Positions 54,560-63,022 of a DNA stretch of 64,000 nucleotides are shown here, in pieces (within the stretch, counting starts at the first letter, position 1; each line of letters begins with the position of its first letter). Origin of the DNA: an uncultured bacterium (lineage in GTDB: Bacteria > Cyanobacteriota > Vampirovibrionia > Gastranaerophilales > Gastranaerophilaceae); assembly GCA_948684385.1 (NCBI GenBank), contig CAPQCU010000002.1, forward strand, positions 62,001 through 126,000, read 5' to 3'. A program made the translations under genes and the position numbers. The notes under the pieces were generated by a model. That model ran no database searches, was not told the DNA's origin, and saw only the letters and a program-made list of their open reading frames with translations.

Positions 54560-56539
54560 TTAATTTACCATCGGAAACGCTCTTACAACTGTTACAGAAC
54601 CGTCAACATTCTTTCTGACACCTGTATCAATATTATCGTCATCCAAATCCGCTGCGTAAGCTATCGGAGTTTGAACCTGATTTAAATCTACACCGTGGTT
54701 TTCAAAGCTATGTAAAACCTTTACGTTTTCATTATCATCAGGGTTAATAGGATCAGGATTATCCGGTGTAGGAGGTGTTGGAATATCCGGATCAACCGGT
54801 GCATCAGGGCCTACAAGATAAGTAGTTTCGCCTTTAACCTGTGTGCCATCGTTATAACCATTTTTAGCGTTTGTTAAATTGTATGTAATTTCTTCATTTT
54901 TCTGAATAGTTACCTGTTTTCCATCTCTGATATTTGTATAGTTCAAAACATAATCTCTTTGAGGATAGTCAACTTTCAGCTTATCAGTTTCTTTGCCTAC
55001 GTTAATTTCTTTTGCGTGAACATCACCTGTTATTTCCATATACTTATTTGGAGCAGTGATATTAATTGTTCCTGCATTAGCACCTGTCAATCTTACATCA
55101 CCGATTGATTTAATATAAGTTGAAGCATTTTGAGGAGTTTCAATCTTAGAAATTGTTCCACCTGCTATGTTTACATAACCGGTTGTTCCAACTGTGTCAG
55201 GAATATGAATATAATTTTCCATTATAGAAACAATTCTTCCACCTGCTGTATGTGTTTCATTAGCAGGCAAACCGCCAATGTAACCGTTTGCTGAAAATTC
55301 ATATTCATTAGCTGTTAAAACAGCTTTTCCGTCAGTCAAAATATTATAATTATCTGATTTTAAAGATATTTTATTAGCCTTTGTATCAATAGTAGTTGTA
55401 ACATGACCGTTCTTAGCATGAGCGCTCAAATCTCCGCCAACAGTCAAGCTTCCGTCTGCAAGTTCCTGTTTTGAATAATCATAACCGCCGATATGAATGT
55501 TGTTTTCTGACTCAATATTTAAGTTACCGTCAACTTTTGTATCACCGATAACGTGAACAAAATGTTTTACCGGTTTACAATTCATATTGTTTGTAGAAAG
55601 AAGCTGTGTTTTTAATGTTGCATCTTTTGTTACATGAACATTTCCAACATCAAGGAAACCGCCGCCATTTATCATTTTAAGGTTGCCGTTAACTTCAGCG
55701 TTTCTCAAAAACATTTGAGCACCGTTGCCTTTAACATCAACATCACCGTTCATAACAAGCTTGCTGCCATTATCATCTTTATTCAATTCTACATTACCGT
55801 TAGTAACAATTTTTGTATTACCGTTAATTGTTCCGCCGTCAGTAATTTTTACTGCGCCAACATCGTTAGTAATGTATAAATTTCCGTTAACATTAACAGC
55901 TTTTAATTTTGTTGAAACTTCATCTTTGCCATATTTCAAGTAATCCTGACCGTTCAAAGTAATAAGTTTTACGTTTTTTGCATTTATAGTTGAATTTTCT
56001 GCACCGATTTTTGTAGCAAGAACTGTGTAATCACCGTTTACTTCAAAAGTAGAGCCTTTGATTATAATATTTTTTCCGTTTGTATCAAGTTTAGTGAAAT
56101 CTGTTTTTGAAATATCATCTATATTAAGATTTGACAAATCTTGTGTAGTAAGCATCAAATCGCCAGCTGTAGTAAAATGTGCACCGTCAAAAAGCACGCC
56201 GTTCGGGTTAGAAATAATCAGCTGGGCAATTCCCGGGTTTGCACTTACACGACCTGCAATCGTTGACATACCTCTGTTAACAGTATTCAAAACAGTTAAT
56301 CCGCTTGCACCGTTTACTGCATTAAAATTCAGAGACTGGTCGCCGTTAACATTCAAAGTATCCCAGTTTACGTGAGAGTTACCGTCAAATTTTAAAGTAA
56401 CATCATTTGTCAATGCGCCATCAACACCTGCAAAGCCGCCTGTAGCGCTATTTATATTACCAAGAGAAGTCTCGGTTGCGTAACTTATTTGCATAGAAGC
56501 AAAAAGTAATGTTAAAACAATTGCTGATAATTTCTTCAT
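54560..56539 (-). CDS. TPS-type (filamentous haemagglutinin-like) exoprotein
   Basis: 659 residues from ATG at 56539, which has AAGGA seven bases upstream. MKKLSAIVLTLLFASMQISYA is a signal peptide. Residues ~30-190 form the TPS secretion domain, with NRGMSTIAGRVSANPGIAQL and ISNPNGVLFDGAHF; the NPNG motif is a hallmark. The rest is beta-helix-like with many Asn/Gly turns, and a Pro/Asp-rich segment (PDIPTPPTPDNPDPINPDDN) lies near the C-terminus. An outer-membrane TpsB pore would be needed for export; none is in the window. Confidence 0.85.
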   Translation of the reverse strand: MKKLSAIVLTLLFASMQISYATETSLGNINSATGGFAGVDGALTNDVTLKFDGNSHVNWDTLNVNGDQSLNFNAVNGASGLTVLNTVNRGMSTIAGRVSANPGIAQLIISNPNGVLFDGAHFTTAGDLMLTTQDLSNLNIDDISKTDFTKLDTNGKNIIIKGSTFEVNGDYTVLATKIGAENSTINAKNVKLITLNGQDYLKYGKDEVSTKLKAVNVNGNLYITNDVGAVKITDGGTINGNTKIVTNGNVELNKDDNGSKLVMNGDVDVKGNGAQMFLRNAEVNGNLKMINGGGFLDVGNVHVTKDATLKTQLLSTNNMNCKPVKHFVHVIGDTKVDGNLNIESENNIHIGGYDYSKQELADGSLTVGGDLSAHAKNGHVTTTIDTKANKISLKSDNYNILTDGKAVLTANEYEFSANGYIGGLPANETHTAGGRIVSIMENYIHIPDTVGTTGYVNIAGGTISKIETPQNASTYIKSIGDVRLTGANAGTINITAPNKYMEITGDVHAKEINVGKETDKLKVDYPQRDYVLNYTNIRDGKQVTIQKNEEITYNLTNAKNGYNDGTQVKGETTYLVGPDAPVDPDIPTPPTPDNPDPINPDDNENVKVLHSFENHGVDLNQVQTPIAYAADLDDDNIDTGVRKNVDGSVTVVRAFPMVN

Positions 56540-56604
56540 ACACAATTCCTTCTTTTACTTGTTGACTGTACTTCAATCATACTATTAACAAAAAAGAACA
56601 TAAA

Positions 56605-56632
56605 AATATTTGCGCTGAAAAACGCAAATATT
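56605..56632 (-). terminator. Terminator of the beta-lactamase-like gene
   Basis: AATATTTGCG / CGCAAATATT 10-bp perfect arms followed on the minus strand by TTTT. Confidence 0.75.
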
Positions 56633-56662
56633 AAGAAAATTGTTACAATTGTTCATATTATT

Positions 56663-57859
56663 TTAATCAACGATAGACTTATATATGAGACTTGATGCTT
56701 TTACTATAAAATCTTTGCCTTGAGGTGCATTATGAGGACGGTTTGCCAGAATTACCACAATATATTTTTTGCCATTCTGAGCGTAAACAATGCCTGCATC
56801 TCCGAGCATTGTTCCGATATCTCCGGTTTTATGGACAAACAAAGCCCCTTCGCCCAGACCGGCTGCAATTAAGCGGTTATTCTTAACATGACTCATATAA
56901 TCTATGATATATTCACGTGAGTTTATATTTAAAAATCCCGGGTTATCAAGATTATAAAGGATTTTTGCGATATCTTTTGCGGTTGTTTTATTTGTTCCTT
57001 TTAAATCAGGAAGCCATGTTCTCACGTAAGTACTTGAAATTCCCCAGTCTCTTAAACCTACATTAATATCATCCATGCCGCCAAGCTTTGCCATAATCAT
57101 ATTTGTAGAAGTGTTATCAGAATCCTGAATCATGGTTTTTGCAAGCTGGTCAAGTGAATATTTTACACCTGTCTGCGCATATTGAAGATTGCCTGAACCT
57201 GATGATTGATAATAATTAGTCAATAACATTTCATCATAAATAGTTGTTTGTTTAGCTTCTATAGATTTAAACAAACGAACGAGAACAGGAAGTTTGATTA
57301 TGCTTGCAGCAGAATACAAGCTGTCGCCGTTTATATCAAGATATTTTCCGTTTTCATATTCCCAGACATAAATCGAAGGCTTAATCATCGGATATTCTTT
57401 CATCAAATCCTGAATTTGATGTTTAAGCCCCGCAATTTCACCTGTCTGATACATTGTTGTAACTTCGCTGTGGTTCTTTTGAACTGTCGGAGTTAAAAGC
57501 AGACGGTTGTTAAACATATCATTGCTCAGGTAATTAGTTACCGGATTTGCAATAGAATACATATCCGCAGAAGGTTTTTTAAATTTACGCACAGCAAGAT
57601 TATCAGGCTGTGTTGTATTAATCGGAAGATTAAAAGGAGAAAATACGTTACTTATCAACCTGTTAAAAGCTGTAGGGAAAATAAGTGTCATATAAGCTGT
57701 TAAAAATGAGAAAACAACAGCCATCCTGAATAAATCTTTTGCAGGATTTTTTTTCTTTTTCTTAACCTGTTTATTAAAAACTACATTAGAAGCCTTCGGC
57801 TTAGGCTGAACAACATGTAATCTTCTTGTTGTAGTTGTCTGCTTCTGATAAGCGTACAC
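56663..57859 (-). CDS. Membrane-anchored class A beta-lactamase-like serine hydrolase
   Basis: 398 residues from a GTG with GGAGG 11 bases upstream. A basic head (KKKKK at residues 33-37) and a single membrane segment (about 43-65) anchor it. Catalytic motifs: S186-x-x-K189 (ASIIKLP), SDN (247-249) and KTG (344-346). The omega-loop ExxLN that carries the deacylating Glu of true class A enzymes is not seen; the region reads TWLPDLKGTNKTTA. It may therefore be a PBP-like peptidase or a poor hydrolase, not a resistance enzyme. Confidence 0.8.
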   Translation of the reverse strand: MYAYQKQTTTTRRLHVVQPKPKASNVVFNKQVKKKKKNPAKDLFRMAVVFSFLTAYMTLIFPTAFNRLISNVFSPFNLPINTTQPDNLAVRKFKKPSADMYSIANPVTNYLSNDMFNNRLLLTPTVQKNHSEVTTMYQTGEIAGLKHQIQDLMKEYPMIKPSIYVWEYENGKYLDINGDSLYSAASIIKLPVLVRLFKSIEAKQTTIYDEMLLTNYYQSSGSGNLQYAQTGVKYSLDQLAKTMIQDSDNTSTNMIMAKLGGMDDINVGLRDWGISSTYVRTWLPDLKGTNKTTAKDIAKILYNLDNPGFLNINSREYIIDYMSHVKNNRLIAAGLGEGALFVHKTGDIGTMLGDAGIVYAQNGKKYIVVILANRPHNAPQGKDFIVKASSLIYKSIVD

Positions 57860-58018
57860 TTTAACTTACCTCCACTATCCCGTGTCTTTATAACATAATA
57901 TCACCATAAAAAATTAGAGCACATCCTATAAATAAAGGAAAATTCTCAAATTTACCTAGCCTGACAAGGTAATGCTAATCTTAAAACACAATTTAGAATA
58001 ATTATAAAGGAGGTCAAA

Positions 58019-58339
58019 ATGAAAAAGTATTTTATATTAGCAGCTATGCTCTCAACCTTACCGGTTTTTGCGTTATGTCCTATTGACGCAGAAGAAGGGG
58101 TGTGTTCTGCTTCTGCAGGTTTCAGAGAAAAATTTTCTTCTACATACAGTCCGCAATCCGGAATTAAAGAGTTTTCCGGAACTCCTGAAGCACGTTTAAA
58201 TCCCGTAAAACGTACTGATTTTTCAAACGAAGCCAGAAACTTCTCCAATACTGAAAGTAATTTCAACTACAACTCTAATTGTCAGTTCGGCGTGTGTTTA
58301 CAAGATAACAGCAAGCCGATTTTTAACCAGCTAAACTAA
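58019..58339 (+). CDS. Small exported cysteine-containing protein
   Basis: 106 residues. MKKYFILAAMLSTLPVFA is a signal peptide followed directly by LCPIDAEEGVC. Four cysteines, paired as CPIDAEEGVC and CQFGVC. Asn/Phe-rich mature chain with no known motif. A perfect AAGGAGGTCAAA site precedes the ATG. Function unknown; likely periplasmic with disulfides. Confidence 0.75.
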   Translation: MKKYFILAAMLSTLPVFALCPIDAEEGVCSASAGFREKFSSTYSPQSGIKEFSGTPEARLNPVKRTDFSNEARNFSNTESNFNYNSNCQFGVCLQDNSKPIFNQLN

Positions 58340-58340
58340 C

Positions 58341-58367
58341 AAAGGCGGGAGCTTCGCTCCCGCCTTT
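58341..58367. terminator. Bidirectional terminator
   Basis: AAAGGCGGGAGC, loop TTC, GCTCCCGCCTTT: perfect 12-bp stem, shared by two convergent small genes. The loop GCTTCGC matches the secY hairpin. Confidence 0.85.
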
Positions 58368-58371
58368 ATTC

Positions 58372-58761
58372 TTATAACATATTCTTTCTAATTTTTTCTT
58401 TTGCCCTGTCGATTTCTTTAATTCTTTTTTCAATTGTTGAAACTTGTTTTTTCAAAGCTTTTCTTTCAGATTTTACAAGCTTATACTGAGCATCGACATC
58501 AGCGTATTTTGTCTTGCAGTTTAACAAATCATTTCTGATATCAACCTGAGCATTGTCAAGCTGTAAAATCGCATTCTGAATATTTCCGTTACCTACTGCA
58601 TCACCTTCTGCAGAAGAAGCTGCAGGAGCTGTCTTTACTGACTGAGTTGCATTGCCATACTGTGTATCATTAAAATCAAGCGGTGTAAACGCATTACCGT
58701 CTGCCATAGCCGCACAATTAACTGCTGCCAGCAATCCTAAAGTTAAAACTAATCTCTTCAT
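58372..58761 (-). CDS. Small exported coiled-coil protein
   Basis: 129 residues. MKRLVLTLGLLAAVNCAAMA is a signal peptide. Residues 60-129 form a helix with heptad-like charges (SERKALKKQVSTIEKRIKEIDRA). Not recognised. AAGGAGAAATG precedes the ATG. Its -35 box overlaps that of the divergent YkgJ-type gene. Confidence 0.75.
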   Translation of the reverse strand: MKRLVLTLGLLAAVNCAAMADGNAFTPLDFNDTQYGNATQSVKTAPAASSAEGDAVGNGNIQNAILQLDNAQVDIRNDLLNCKTKYADVDAQYKLVKSERKALKKQVSTIEKRIKEIDRAKEKIRKNML

Positions 58762-58786
58762 ATCATTTCTCCTTATGTTTATTTAT

Positions 58787-58837
58787 ATAATATTATATTT
58801 TTAAACCGTTGCCAATCCTATATTAAATGTATAATAT
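58787..58837. promoter_or_regulatory. Overlapping divergent promoters
   Basis: Plus strand: TTGCCA (58809-58814), 17 bases, TAATAT (58832-58837), then six bases to the ATG at 58844. Minus strand: TTGGCA (58815-58810), 17 bases, TATTAT (58792-58787). The two -35 boxes share five bases. Confidence 0.65.
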
Positions 58838-58843
58838 ATAAAT

Positions 58844-59287
58844 ATGGACAAAAATTATTGCACAAAATGCGGAAAATGCTGCAAAGAAATTGCAGTTGAT
58901 TTTTCAAAAAACATAATCTACAGAGACGGAGTTGAGCCGCTTACAGAAGACTTTGCCGGAATGCTTATTAAAGGCGAGGTTAAAGACAACATAACCTTCT
59001 GTTCCTGTAAATACCTTGAAAACAACCTCTGTATTAATCCGAATAAACCTGAAATTTGTGAAAAATATCCGTCTTCTCCTTTTGCATTCTTACCGGAAAA
59101 CTGCGGTTACTACGGCGTAAACTTTCTTGAGCGCGAAAAATTTATGCAAAAACTCCGCAAGCTTGAAGAAGAAATTATTCACTACGAAGCCCTTATAAGC
59201 ATTTCATCAAAAGATGATGCCAAACAGTATGCAAAAATAATTGAAAAACATAGAAGTTTCATCAACAAATACAAAATGTATTTTTAA
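58844..59287 (+). CDS. YkgJ-family cysteine-cluster protein
   Basis: 147 residues. CTKCGKCCKE at residues 6-15, CSCKYLENNLCINPNKPEIC and ENCGYY form the zinc- or iron-chelating cluster of PF03692. The C-terminal half is helical and charged. Family function is not established. It starts six bases after a -10 box with no ribosome-binding site, so it is probably leaderless. Confidence 0.85.
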   Translation: MDKNYCTKCGKCCKEIAVDFSKNIIYRDGVEPLTEDFAGMLIKGEVKDNITFCSCKYLENNLCINPNKPEICEKYPSSPFAFLPENCGYYGVNFLEREKFMQKLRKLEEEIIHYEALISISSKDDAKQYAKIIEKHRSFINKYKMYF

Positions 59288-59311
59288 GTTTTGTTACAAA
59301 AAGGCAAGTAT

Positions 59312-59342
59312 TTCCTAAATATATACTTTATATATTTAGGAA
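59312..59342 (+). promoter_or_regulatory. Perfect 14-bp palindrome upstream of the M15-like gene
   Basis: TTCCTAAATATATA, CTT, TATATATTTAGGAA. The right arm contains the AGGA ribosome-binding site of the gene at 59351. It is an operator or an mRNA hairpin. Confidence 0.6.
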
Positions 59343-59350
59343 TTACTGTC

Positions 59351-60109
59351 ATGACAATTTTTAACTTCTTCCAAAATCTTAATATGAATTATTTTTACGG
59401 CGGTTTTAACTTTACCCCGAATTGGTTTATGCCAAACTTATTTACTGCCATGCCGAATTTTAGCCTGTTTTCGCAATTCACTATGCCGACATTTAATTGG
59501 AATATGCCGTCCATATTCAATTTTAACAATTTCCCACAAAATAATTTCTTTGACTCATTTAACTTCAATAACAATTTTACTTACAATTTCAACACTAACT
59601 ATGTAAAACCGGATACAAAACTGAAAAAACAAAACCCCTCTTCTTCTTACAATAGAAATATCAGCGGAAATATCAATAATAGTTACTCAAGACTTTCAAA
59701 AAGTGCTGCTTATCAAAAAGCTTTAAATGACTCTAACCTTGAAAACTTAAGTTCCGGCGGCAGAAGATGGAGCATATCAGAAGCTTCATTCAGAACAGAT
59801 ATTCCGTTTGCAAGAAAAGGAACAAAAGCAATTTTGGATAGAGTTACAAGCATTATAGGTGAAGATTTGGTTATCACATCTGCTTTAGGCACAGGCGAAG
59901 CCGGCAATCCGCATGTAAAAAGCGGATACGCAAGCCACCACAACGCAGAGAACCCTAAGCTTGATATCAGCACACGCGGTAAAAATGCTGCTCAGCTCGC
60001 CGCAAAATTACGTAATACAGGCTACTTTAGCAGAGTTTCGATAGAAAGCGACCATTTAGATGTTCAAATCGACCCTGCAAAGTTTAAAAATCTTGATACT
60101 GTTGCTTAA
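59351..60109 (+). CDS. Asn/Phe-rich protein with M15-type DD-peptidase-like C-terminus
   Basis: 252 residues from ATG at 59351, preferred over an upstream in-frame start lacking a ribosome-binding site. Residues 1-90 are rich in Asn, Phe and Pro (FNFNNFPQNNFFDSFNFNNN). The C-terminal ~110 residues contain ASHHNAENPKLDIST and ESDHLDVQID, matching the His-x6-7-Asp...Asp-x-x-His zinc pattern of Hedgehog/DD-peptidase folds. It could cleave wall cross-bridges. No signal peptide is clear. It overlaps the convergent porin stop by four bases. Confidence 0.65.
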   Translation: MTIFNFFQNLNMNYFYGGFNFTPNWFMPNLFTAMPNFSLFSQFTMPTFNWNMPSIFNFNNFPQNNFFDSFNFNNNFTYNFNTNYVKPDTKLKKQNPSSSYNRNISGNINNSYSRLSKSAAYQKALNDSNLENLSSGGRRWSISEASFRTDIPFARKGTKAILDRVTSIIGEDLVITSALGTGEAGNPHVKSGYASHHNAENPKLDISTRGKNAAQLAAKLRNTGYFSRVSIESDHLDVQIDPAKFKNLDTVA

Positions 60110-61182
60110 AGCAAAATCTGTGTGCCCAAAATTATGCGATGAGAATCTTTTTTCATATCATTCTGACAGAAAACATAGTTAAGCATAATTTTCAACGCCT
60201 GACCTTTAATAAAGTAATTCAATCCGGCTGAATATTCACGTCTTATATCAGCCTTTAAGTTTCTATTTGGAATATACTGGTCATACCTTGCAACAGCTTG
60301 AAGTTTCGGCGTGATTTTATATCCGACAGTCGTGTTAAACCCTTCTGCTTTATTAGAAGTCAGTTTTTTTGCTCCGTTATATCCATCTGCATAAGCGTAC
60401 TCAAAATTTGCAGAAAAATTCTTATACTCATACCCTGCATAAGCACCGGATACAGTATAATCAATGTCGTTTTTGCCGGATGTAATTCCTCCTCCGAGGT
60501 TAACGCTTCCCCATCTACCGTCTGTTTTACCCAGAGGTTTTGCAGTCAGCCAGCCCGAGAATTCCGCCCCCGGAAAAAACTTTTGAAAATACGTATCAGA
60601 ACTGTATCCGCCTAAATCGTATTCTATTAAATCATAGTTACCTTTTAGTCTTACGCCCATTTTTCTTACGTTACCAAAGTTTCTTCCAATCTGCGAGCGT
60701 GTGACAAAAGGCAGGTAAGTCATTGACATTCCGCCTTCGTAACCGACCGGAGTTCTTGTGTGACCAATAACTACAGTGTTATTCGGAGTGACTTTTCTCG
60801 CAAGATAAATATTGCTCGGCAAATACTGAATAAACGAATAATCGTGCTGCGGATTAAATCGCAGGCGAGCCTCGTATGTAGTTTTTCCGTCTTTAAACTT
60901 ACCGTTTATTCCTGCATTTATCGAATTAAATTTATAAGTTAAATCTTCATCATCCTCTTCAAAATCCATTTCAATTCCCGCACGATAATAGCCAAATACA
61001 TGCATTGTATCAATCGGACCGGTTTCGAATTTATGAGTCAGAACCTCTTCAAGTAAATAATTCGATTTAGAAGTATTAACAACATGCAAATCATTATCAG
61101 CTTCAAGAGTAACTTCCTGTATTCCAAAACAAGAAGTCGAAAAAATTAACAAAAAAGACACCAGAGAGAATATTCTTTTCAC
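60106..61182 (-). CDS. Outer-membrane porin (phosphate-selective porin O/P-like)
   Basis: 358 residues from a GTG. VKRIFSLVSFLLIFSTSCFG (start residue is Met) is a signal peptide. The rest alternates polar and hydrophobic residues in beta-strands with aromatic girdles, e.g. YEARLRFNPQHDYSFIQYLP and AGLNYFIKGQALKIMLNYVF, and ends in a hydrophobic strand, GTQILL. Length and pattern suit a 16- to 18-stranded porin; OprO/P relation is inferred. A TACGAT -10-like box lies six bases before the GTG. Confidence 0.75.
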   Translation of the reverse strand: MKRIFSLVSFLLIFSTSCFGIQEVTLEADNDLHVVNTSKSNYLLEEVLTHKFETGPIDTMHVFGYYRAGIEMDFEEDDEDLTYKFNSINAGINGKFKDGKTTYEARLRFNPQHDYSFIQYLPSNIYLARKVTPNNTVVIGHTRTPVGYEGGMSMTYLPFVTRSQIGRNFGNVRKMGVRLKGNYDLIEYDLGGYSSDTYFQKFFPGAEFSGWLTAKPLGKTDGRWGSVNLGGGITSGKNDIDYTVSGAYAGYEYKNFSANFEYAYADGYNGAKKLTSNKAEGFNTTVGYKITPKLQAVARYDQYIPNRNLKADIRREYSAGLNYFIKGQALKIMLNYVFCQNDMKKDSHRIILGTQILL

Positions 61183-61360
61183 CGGATAATCGTACCATAT
61201 ATGAATGATTTTTTAAAGACCGGGTAGTTCATTTATATGATTTTTCTTAAAATCCGGCGTAAAAAAACATTAAAATAATATATAATACTATTATAGATAT
61301 TGACTTTTGGTAATATCCCATTAAAACAATAATTGAACAGAAAAAAATAGGAGATACCGT

Positions 61361-62929
61361 ATGGGTATGGCAGCTTCGCAAGCCAGATATTTAGCGCTGG
61401 TTGCACGTAAATCAAATTGTGAATACGAAGGTCAGCAGATAAATCAGGCGCGTACTGTTTTATCAAATCAGTCTGCAAACCTGTTCAATCAAATGCTGGG
61501 TTTAAATGTACCTGTTCCTCCAAGCACAAATGATTTTACAAAGCAGCAATACTCATATTCTGATGGTATCAATGATTTTGTTTTGGAAAACTGGAAACAG
61601 CTTGCAAATCCCGAAGAAGACTACAACTATGTTGTTACCAGAGTCACATACAATGACAGGTACACAGGTTCACAAAAGAAGCTTAACGACCCGCAGGTTC
61701 AATTCTCAGCCGGAAGCAATGCCAGCGTTGAACAGATTGAAGCAGCTTTGAAACTTGTTACTTCTACAAAAAAAGATTATGAAGATGCAAAAGCAGCTAC
61801 AAAAGCAAAGCAGGAAGAAGCTGCTACACTTACAAACTATCAGGATTTAGAGAAATTTAAAGGTGTATCAAAAAGCGAATATAATGCCGAAGATAACACA
61901 TACACAATTACCACTGAAAGCGGCAGTACTATTTTTGCCGGCTATAATAAACTACCGGCTGATTTGCAAACAAAAGCAAAAGAAGGTATCGATAAATTAG
62001 TTGAAGAAGGCGCTTTACCAAAAGATATTCAGGTTGATTACGCAAGCGTTTATATGGACGCAAACGGGAACATAGCATTCAAATCAGATTTAAGAAACCT
62101 TTACGGCGGCGCTGCAGGCGGTTCAAATACAGTTCTTCCTGTATATCCTTCAACCGGAGCGAACTCTATTTCAGCAATTGCAGGAGATTATGATTCTCAA
62201 ATTGAAACTCTAAAAACAGCAGAATTTATTGCTCTACAAACATATCAGGAAGCAGAAAGAGCTTATGAAAGCTTAAAACGACCTACATACATAGGAAACT
62301 GCGAACTTACCCTGATTACAGATTTGTCAAAAGATCAGGCAGCAGAGCTTCAGCAGGTTGTAAGAGATATGAAAGAAGAAGACCTTGATACTTCAATAGA
62401 AGATTGTTTCAACGAAAACGGCGAGTATTTAGGCGGTGTTTATCAGTTCAAAATGAATGGAACAACTTACTACACAACTTTCGCCGATTTGAACAAATCT
62501 TATGCGAGCGGAACCGGTATTAATAACATTGACGGTCAGGTGCAGCTTTCATATTACAACGCAAGTTACATCAAGAAAAAAGAAGAAGAAGTTGTAAAAG
62601 CACTACTGGAAACTGACGGAAACGGCAGGTTTACATCTGTAAGATTTGAAGACGATACCGTAACATACACACTAAATGTCGAAACCGTCACCGATGAAGA
62701 TGCTTACAAAGACGCAATGAACCAGTACAATTACGATAACGCGCTTTACGATAAGATGGTTCAGGACATTAACGTAAAAACATCCTTAATCCAGCAGGAA
62801 GACCAGCAGCTTGAGCTAAGGCTTAAACAGCTGGATACAGAGCAAAGCGCTTTGTCGACCGAAATTGACGCAGTGTCTAAGATTGTTAAAGACAATATTG
62901 AAAAATCATTTAAGACATTCGCCGGCTAG
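61361..62929 (+). CDS. Unrecognised 522-residue coiled-coil protein
   Basis: Starts MGMAASQARYLALVARKSN, followed by EGQQINQARTVLSNQSANLF, a helical head that looks like a docking or export determinant; no signal peptide. The middle has KAATKAKQEEAATL and other coiled coils, and the C-terminus DQQLELRLKQLDTEQSALST is a long helix. GGAG lies seven bases before the ATG. The next gene, 94 bases on, is similarly unrecognised and co-directional. Not assigned to any family I know. Confidence 0.7.
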   Translation: MGMAASQARYLALVARKSNCEYEGQQINQARTVLSNQSANLFNQMLGLNVPVPPSTNDFTKQQYSYSDGINDFVLENWKQLANPEEDYNYVVTRVTYNDRYTGSQKKLNDPQVQFSAGSNASVEQIEAALKLVTSTKKDYEDAKAATKAKQEEAATLTNYQDLEKFKGVSKSEYNAEDNTYTITTESGSTIFAGYNKLPADLQTKAKEGIDKLVEEGALPKDIQVDYASVYMDANGNIAFKSDLRNLYGGAAGGSNTVLPVYPSTGANSISAIAGDYDSQIETLKTAEFIALQTYQEAERAYESLKRPTYIGNCELTLITDLSKDQAAELQQVVRDMKEEDLDTSIEDCFNENGEYLGGVYQFKMNGTTYYTTFADLNKSYASGTGINNIDGQVQLSYYNASYIKKKEEEVVKALLETDGNGRFTSVRFEDDTVTYTLNVETVTDEDAYKDAMNQYNYDNALYDKMVQDINVKTSLIQQEDQQLELRLKQLDTEQSALSTEIDAVSKIVKDNIEKSFKTFAG

Positions 62930-62948
62930 GCGGGGGCAAAGGGGTAAA

Positions 62949-62990
62949 GGGGTAAATGAACCTTAGCTTGAATAGAGACCACAAACCTGA
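62949..62990. repeat. GGGGTAAAT dispersed repeat, composite copy
   Basis: GGGGTAAAGGGGTAAAT (62941-62957), then GAGACCACAAAC, a diverged version of the GGGACTACAAAT tail. It lies between two co-directional genes. Confidence 0.65.
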
Positions 62991-63022
62991 CGTTAAGCAA
63001 AACAAAAACATAAGAGGAAAAT

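Noticed and set aside
56663..57859. Antibiotic-resistance beta-lactamase
   Set aside because: The deacylating ExxLN motif is not visible and the protein is membrane anchored, so resistance is not supported.
61233..61478. Minus-strand 81-codon frame between porin and coiled-coil genes
   Set aside because: It overlaps the start of a well-supported gene, and no ribosome-binding site or known motif was found.
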